Positions 7,530 through 11,599 of a stretch of DNA of 11,599 nucleotides are shown here, one piece after another. Location of the stretch: positions 1 to 11,599 of the forward strand of contig JBNKFQ010000233.1 in the NCBI GenBank assembly GCA_050289385.1, written 5' to 3'. Each line of letters starts with the position of its first letter. Positions within the stretch are counted from its first letter, which is position 1. Source of the stretch: JBNKFQ01 sp050289385. Its GTDB lineage: Bacteria; Pseudomonadota; Gammaproteobacteria; Pseudomonadales; Porticoccaceae. Made by a program: the position numbers and the translations under genes. The notes under the pieces were generated by a model. That model saw only the letters and a program-made list of their open reading frames with translations, did not search any database and had not been told where the DNA came from.

Positions 7530-8744
7530 TTGTACAAAACCACGCTCAGAGACCATGCCGTCGGCCCTCTCAAGGACTTAAAAATTCTGGATTTAAGTCG
7601 GCTAATTGCCGGCAACTTCCTCACATTTTATCTGGCTGATTTGGGGGCCGAGGTTATTAAAATCGAAGACCCAAAACGCGGCGACCCACTCCGCCACTTC
7701 TCTGAAAATGGAGTCGCCAACACCTGGAAGATTTTTTCCAGAAACAAAAAAAGCATCGCTATTAATTTAAAAAGTTCCGAGGGCCAAAAGATTGTGCTGG
7801 CGCTGGTGCGTTCAGCCGATGCTCTGGTCGAAAATTTCAAGCCCGGTGGCTTGGAAAAACTGGGGCTGGCACCGGAAAAACTTCACGAAATCAATCCGAA
7901 CCTGATTATTGTGCGAATCAGTGGGTGGGGACAAACCGGACCGTATAGCCACAAACCAGGCTTCGGTACTTTGATAGAAGCCTTTTCGGGATTCGCAGCA
8001 AAATCCGGCTTTCCCGACAGCGACCCTCTGCTACCCAATCTCGGCCTGGCCGATATGATTACCGGCATTGTGGGCGCTTATTCCCTGATGGTTGCTCTAC
8101 GCGTAATAGAAGTTCACGGGGGAAAGGGACAGATTATTGATTTAAGCCTGCTTGAATCCATGATCAGCTTTTTGGGAGCGGACCCGGCAGTATCCAAAGT
8201 CACGGGTAAACCCATCCCACGCTGCGGCAATGCCAGTACAATCGCCTCACCACGAAATATCTACAAGACCAGAGACAATCACCATGTTGCCCTGTCGGCA
8301 TCGATGCAATCGATGGCCGAAAGGTTATTCGAAGCAATTGGACGTAGTGACCTGATTGATGATCCCAAATACCGGCGCAATGCCGATCGTGTAAAACATA
8401 ACGAAGCACTAAACAAGATTGTCGGTGCATTTATTGCGGAAAAATCCTTGCAGGAAAATCTCGATTTTTTTGACAGTCACGACATTACCGCCGGACCGGT
8501 CAACGATTCCGTCACTGTTCTGCGAGATAGTCATATTAAAGAGCGCCGGGTATATATAGAAGTTGATGATCCCGATGTGGGGGCCGTTCCAATGCCCAAT
8601 GTTGTACCCCGGTTCTCCAACACCCCCGGTGCCATTCGCGCCCTTGCTCCCAGTATCGGGCAGCACACCAAAGAAATCCTTTCCGGCCTGCAATATAGCG
8701 AATCGGCGATCCAGGAACTTAGTGCTGCGGGAGTGATTAAATGA
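7530..8744 (+). CDS. Family III CoA-transferase (CaiB/BaiF/formyl-CoA transferase type)
   Basis: It moves CoA from a donor acyl-CoA, often succinyl-CoA, to a carboxylic acid in the cytoplasm. The 404-residue length is normal for the family. Typical features are PLKDLKILDLSR near the start, ADLGAEVIKIEDPKRGDPLR, the RNKKSIAINL stretch, VENFKPGGLEKLGL, ISGWGQTGPY and the catalytic aspartate D175 in LADMITG, matching the active-site Asp of formyl-CoA transferase. The start is uncertain. The frame offers a TTG at 7530 (CGGAA 9 nt upstream), has no ATG before the conserved N-terminus, and is closed by a TGA at 7482-7484. The stop overlaps the next ATG in ATGA, so translation is probably coupled to the lyase gene. 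Being linked to a lyase and a TRAP importer, it probably activates the imported acid. Confidence 0.9.
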   Translation: MYKTTLRDHAVGPLKDLKILDLSRLIAGNFLTFYLADLGAEVIKIEDPKRGDPLRHFSENGVANTWKIFSRNKKSIAINLKSSEGQKIVLALVRSADALVENFKPGGLEKLGLAPEKLHEINPNLIIVRISGWGQTGPYSHKPGFGTLIEAFSGFAAKSGFPDSDPLLPNLGLADMITGIVGAYSLMVALRVIEVHGGKGQIIDLSLLESMISFLGADPAVSKVTGKPIPRCGNASTIASPRNIYKTRDNHHVALSASMQSMAERLFEAIGRSDLIDDPKYRRNADRVKHNEALNKIVGAFIAEKSLQENLDFFDSHDITAGPVNDSVTVLRDSHIKERRVYIEVDDPDVGAVPMPNVVPRFSNTPGAIRALAPSIGQHTKEILSGLQYSESAIQELSAAGVIK

Positions 8745-9592
8745 CAAGCTCACCATCCATTGCTCCCCGATCGCTGTTATTTGTTCCTGCATTGAAACAG
8801 CACTATATCGAAAAGGCTGTCAGAGCCGATCCCGACGCGGTGGTACTGGATTTGGAAGCCTCGATCCCCGACAACAGAAAAAAAGATGCCCGCAACTTAC
8901 TACCGGAAAGTATTCACACCCTGAAAAAAGCCGGGCAAACCGTATTTGTCCGAGTCAATCGCGATGACCTTAAAGATTATGCCATGGCCAGCGAGCAACG
9001 GGCTGATGGCATTGTGTTACCTTGTGTCGAACAAAAAACACATATTGACGACGCGCGTCACATAGCAAGTCAATATGCTCACGATCACGAAATTGCTCTG
9101 TTGCCGATTATCGAAACACCGATGGGTTTGCTTAACATGCGTGACATTGCAGGTGCAGAAGCTAGCCCGTCAGGTATCATGTTTGGCGCTGAAGATTTTG
9201 TATTGCGTCTGGGGAGCGGTGTGGAGCCAAATGAATCGGCGTTATTTAATGCCGCCTGGCAGGTATCAGTGACAGCCGCTGCCCACCAACTGCCCGCCTA
9301 TGGCATTGCCGGATCAATTGCCAATTTTAACGACGATGTAAAATTCCGGCGCTTGTGTCGACAAGCCAAAAACATCGGCATGTTGGGCTGCGCAGTTATT
9401 CACCCCCGTCAGGTCTCAATAGTGCATGATGTCTTTCAACCTTCTCCCTCGGAAGTCGACAATGCGCGTGCAGTAATCAAAATATTTGAAGAAGCCAATT
9501 TTCATACTATTTCCTTGCAGGGAAAAATGATCGACTACCCTGTTTACCACAGAGCCAGAGCGTTGCTACAGCAATGTTCCGGCAGAAAGTAA
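8741..9592 (+). CDS. HpcH/HpaI (CitE-like) acyl-CoA C-C lyase
   Basis: A TIM-barrel, Mg-dependent lyase of the citrate lyase beta-subunit/malyl-CoA/citramalyl-CoA lyase group. It has 283 residues, as usual for stand-alone CitE-like proteins. Visible motifs are PRSLLFVPA at 9-17, VRVN with R71, the metal ligands E125 in IIETPMGLL and D152 in FGAEDF, IHPRQV, and GKMID with D265 near the C-terminus, where CLYBL-type enzymes carry a catalytic aspartate. Two motifs depart from consensus: LDLEA at 36-40 has Ala where LED is usual, and YGIAGS replaces the common IDG-type segment. The metal site is intact, so the enzyme is probably active, with changed CoA or substrate contacts. The start overlaps the transferase stop and GGGAG at 8729-8733 is 7 nt upstream. 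It should cleave the CoA ester made by the transferase, for instance to acetyl-CoA plus a keto or aldehyde acid; the exact reaction is unknown. Confidence 0.88.
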   Translation: MTSSPSIAPRSLLFVPALKQHYIEKAVRADPDAVVLDLEASIPDNRKKDARNLLPESIHTLKKAGQTVFVRVNRDDLKDYAMASEQRADGIVLPCVEQKTHIDDARHIASQYAHDHEIALLPIIETPMGLLNMRDIAGAEASPSGIMFGAEDFVLRLGSGVEPNESALFNAAWQVSVTAAAHQLPAYGIAGSIANFNDDVKFRRLCRQAKNIGMLGCAVIHPRQVSIVHDVFQPSPSEVDNARAVIKIFEEANFHTISLQGKMIDYPVYHRARALLQQCSGRK

Positions 9593-9598
9593 TAAATC

Positions 9599-10606
9599 AT
9601 GCACAAGATTACTTTATTACTTGTTTTGTATCAGTTGTCCGGTGCGGCTTTTCCGTCACCACAAGTGTTGAGGCTGAGTCACCAGGTACCAGCCCAGCAC
9701 TGGATCGGTAGAATTATTGACGAATGGGTAAAAGCGATTGAAACAGAAAGCGGGCAGAACATTGATGTGAAAACATTCCCAGGCAATCAACTAATGCGCT
9801 CAAAGAGTCACATGGCAAGTGTCGCCCGCGGTCATATCGAAGCCGCCCTAATAGCAAATCATGATTGGGGACAAACCATTCCAGCTATGGGCATATTCAG
9901 TCGGCCATTTGGATTTACTAATTACGAAGCATTCAAATCGTTTTTGGCACAACCCGCCATGACGACATTAACGCAAGATTTTGCCGATAAAAATATGCTT
10001 AACCTGGGCTGGATCTGGGTTACCGGCACGGTAGGTATAACGTCTCACTACAAACCGCTTGTGGCTCCCTCTGACTTCAACAACATCAAAATTCGCGGTG
10101 TCAATTCGTTACCCAATGCGGCGCTTGTGGGGCTAGGCGCAGCACCAGTATCCATCAGTGGCGGGGAGGTGTACCAAGCGCTGCAAACCCATCTGATCCA
10201 GGCTGCCGTTACCACACTGCAAGGCGTTTACGCCAGGCGCTACGATGAAGTACAGGAGTGGTGCGTAAAGTCACCCATGTTTATCTGGGTGTTTTCCCTG
10301 ACAGTTAACAAGCCATGGTGGGACCGGTTAAGTCCCTATCAGCAAGCGGTTATTCAACAGCACAGTCGAATACTCGAACAACAGTCTGTCGAAAACTCTT
10401 ATCGAGAATTGTCATCACTGCCCGAACGCATCAGGGAGCGCGGTATGAAATTACATAATTTGACAGAGAATGAGATCGAAATACTAAAACAGTACACCAT
10501 TCCAGCTTGGGAAAAGACCTTTTTGCAACAAGCCGGCAATCAGGGCACAGTGCTGTTGAATGCGTACCGGTACTGGCAGCTAAATAAAGGTGCTGCAAGT
10601 GAATAA
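9599..10606 (+). CDS. TRAP transporter solute-binding protein (DctP family)
   Basis: The periplasmic receptor of a sodium-driven tripartite importer, 335 residues. Residues 1-18 form a short signal peptide (MHKITLLLVLYQLSGAAF). The mature part begins with the family pattern LRLSHQVPAQHW. The usual substrate-carboxylate arginine is R166 in IKIRGVNS, followed by GLGAAPVSISGGEVYQALQ. The next segment is unusual: most DctP proteins read about GvvDG after ALQ, whereas this one reads THLIQAAVTT, so ligand contacts there differ. It starts 6 nt after the lyase stop, and the small permease overlaps its end, so all belong to one operon. TRAP binding proteins most often take C4-dicarboxylates, keto acids, sugar acids or other carboxylates. 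R166 supports a carboxylate ligand here. No gene symbol is given because the substrate is unknown. Confidence 0.9.
   Translation: MHKITLLLVLYQLSGAAFPSPQVLRLSHQVPAQHWIGRIIDEWVKAIETESGQNIDVKTFPGNQLMRSKSHMASVARGHIEAALIANHDWGQTIPAMGIFSRPFGFTNYEAFKSFLAQPAMTTLTQDFADKNMLNLGWIWVTGTVGITSHYKPLVAPSDFNNIKIRGVNSLPNAALVGLGAAPVSISGGEVYQALQTHLIQAAVTTLQGVYARRYDEVQEWCVKSPMFIWVFSLTVNKPWWDRLSPYQQAVIQQHSRILEQQSVENSYRELSSLPERIRERGMKLHNLTENEIEILKQYTIPAWEKTFLQQAGNQGTVLLNAYRYWQLNKGAASE
10586..10592 (+). promoter_or_regulatory. Ribosome binding site of the small permease gene
   Basis: AAAGGTG lies 6 nt before GTG 10599. It overlaps the alternative GTG at 10590 and so cannot serve that codon, which favours 10599 as the start. 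Confidence 0.55.
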
Positions 10607-11120
10607 TACGTCTGTCACGTCAGTATCGAATTTGCAGAGCTGTACAAAACTGACGCGGCTGGTGGTCAAACTGAATCGCGGCTTGGGAACCCTGGCTGGC
10701 TGGCTTCTTATGGCAACATGCTCACTGGTGCTGCTGGGGATTTTGGCAAGATATGTGTTCAGTCATCCTCTGGTCTGGATCGATGAAATTATTTCTACAT
10801 TGATACCGTTGATGGTTATGCTCACAATGAGCACTCTGATTTGTAACAATCAACATATCAGCATTGATCTCCTTGTCGACAAAACTGCCGGAGCTGCCAG
10901 ACAAATACTTGAGCTGGTACGTCAACTGTCGCACTTTCTGGTGGCTGCCACACTGTTTTTCTCAGGCCTGTCAATGGTCTGCTTTTCGTTTCAGTATGGT
11001 CTTCAGTCTCCGGGCGAATTGACTGTTCCCGACTGGCTTTGGCAACTGAGCATTCCGCTGGGAGGGTTACTGATGCTCACTACCTGCCTGATCACACCGG
11101 GGCGTGGCCCATGGAAGTAG
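10599..11120 (+). CDS. TRAP transporter small permease (DctQ family)
   Basis: An inner-membrane helper subunit of about 173 residues from GTG 10599; the 10590 GTG would add three. Four membrane segments are visible: the helix ending GILARYVF, the conserved WIDEIISTLIPLM helix, the FLVAATLFFSGLSMVCFSF helix and a last helix containing WQLSIPLGGLLMLT. Between helices 2 and 3 are the polar NNQHISIDLLVDK residues typical of the family. The start overlaps the last 8 nt of dctP and the stop lies 10 nt inside the next gene. It pairs with the large permease to form the transport channel. Confidence 0.88.
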   Translation: MNNTSVTSVSNLQSCTKLTRLVVKLNRGLGTLAGWLLMATCSLVLLGILARYVFSHPLVWIDEIISTLIPLMVMLTMSTLICNNQHISIDLLVDKTAGAARQILELVRQLSHFLVAATLFFSGLSMVCFSFQYGLQSPGELTVPDWLWQLSIPLGGLLMLTTCLITPGRGPWK

Positions 11121-11599
11121 CCTTGATGGTCTTCGGTTTTCTGATACTGCTGGCGCTGGGAGTTCCAATCTATGCAGCACTGTTTTTGGCATCGACAGCC
11201 GCCCTGATGTCTATCGACGGCTGGCGCGGATTCGAACAGGTGGCAGAAATTGTATTTTCCCGACTCGACACCTATATGTTCGTAGCGATCCCGTTATTTG
11301 CCCTGATGGCGCAAATTCTGGTGCGAACCGACGCTGTTGCGGACCTGTATCGCGGAGTGGAACAGCTAACCAAGCGCTTCAAGGGCAGTCTGGGTATCGC
11401 CACCATCGGTGTTGCTACCGTGTTCTCTTCCATTTCGGGCTCATCGGTGGCGACTGCGATGACCCTGAGCGATGTCTCCATTCCACAAATGTTACGTCAT
11501 GGCTACTCAACACGGGCGGCTTATGGTCTGGTCGCAGCCGGTGGAACATTGGGTATTCTGATTCCACCCTCCATCGCCCTGATTATTTACGGAATGATC
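11111..11599 (+). CDS. TRAP transporter large permease (DctM family), 5' part, runs off the window
   Basis: ATG 11111 opens a frame with no stop to the window edge (163 codons). It begins inside the last codons of the small permease gene, with a 10-nt overlap and a GC-rich GGGGCGTGG upstream. The protein starts MEVALMVFGFLILLALGVPI and continues with the DctM hallmarks IPLFALMAQIL, SSISGSSVATAM and the GTLGILIPPSI segment near the right edge, where family members carry a GTLG-x-LIPPS motif. This subunit forms the transport path. Roughly the first 40 percent of a usual 425-residue DctM is visible. Together with the two preceding genes it makes a complete TRAP set. Confidence 0.93.
   Translation, partial: MEVALMVFGFLILLALGVPIYAALFLASTAALMSIDGWRGFEQVAEIVFSRLDTYMFVAIPLFALMAQILVRTDAVADLYRGVEQLTKRFKGSLGIATIGVATVFSSISGSSVATAMTLSDVSIPQMLRHGYSTRAAYGLVAAGGTLGILIPPSIALIIYGMI

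Noticed and set aside
7481..7639. Small open frame of 52 codons beginning ATG at 7481
   Set aside because: No ribosome binding site, runs out of frame into the CoA-transferase, and the translation looks random. The ATG overlaps the candidate -10 box.

Overview
The window looks like a chromosomal catabolic region of a Gram-negative bacterium. Outer-membrane, periplasmic and inner-membrane import genes are all present. The style of the TonB-dependent receptor, the FecR partner, the CehA/McbA-type hydrolase and the acyl-CoA enzymes suggests a marine gammaproteobacterium, perhaps of the Cellvibrionales/Spongiibacteraceae kind. That placement is an impression from protein style, not a measured result. 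I see no RNA genes, CRISPR array, transposase or phage gene.

Left part (1-3111, + strand): the C-terminal end of a FecR-type anti-sigma regulator is followed by a TonB-dependent receptor with an N-terminal STN signalling domain and a strong intrinsic terminator. This is the FecR/FecA half of a cell-surface signalling system; the ECF sigma factor would lie left of the window. Middle (3184-7236): a large exported PHP-type metallohydrolase of the CehA/McbA family on the - strand is divergent from an ACSF2/FadD-like acyl-CoA synthetase on the + strand, with a shared intergenic region of about 200 bp. A plausible division of labour is receptor uptake, periplasmic hydrolysis of an ester, amide or carbamate, then CoA activation of a released acid. 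A 293-bp gap follows (7237-7529). It holds a large imperfect inverted repeat and a candidate promoter.

Right part (7530 to the edge, + strand): a tight operon encodes a family III CoA-transferase, a CitE/HpcH-type C-C lyase and the three parts of a TRAP transporter (DctP, DctQ and the beginning of DctM). Four of the five genes are joined to a neighbour by short overlaps, and the lyase-DctP gap is 6 nt. The DctM gene runs off the right edge and starts inside the end of dctQ. The simplest reading is import of an organic acid by TRAP, CoA loading by the transferase and cleavage by the lyase into two acyl units. No dehydratase or hydratase is present, so a beta-hydroxy (di)carboxylate such as a malate- or citramalate-like compound is the most economical substrate guess. 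The lyase and the binding protein both depart from consensus at motifs noted below, so the real substrate may be different.
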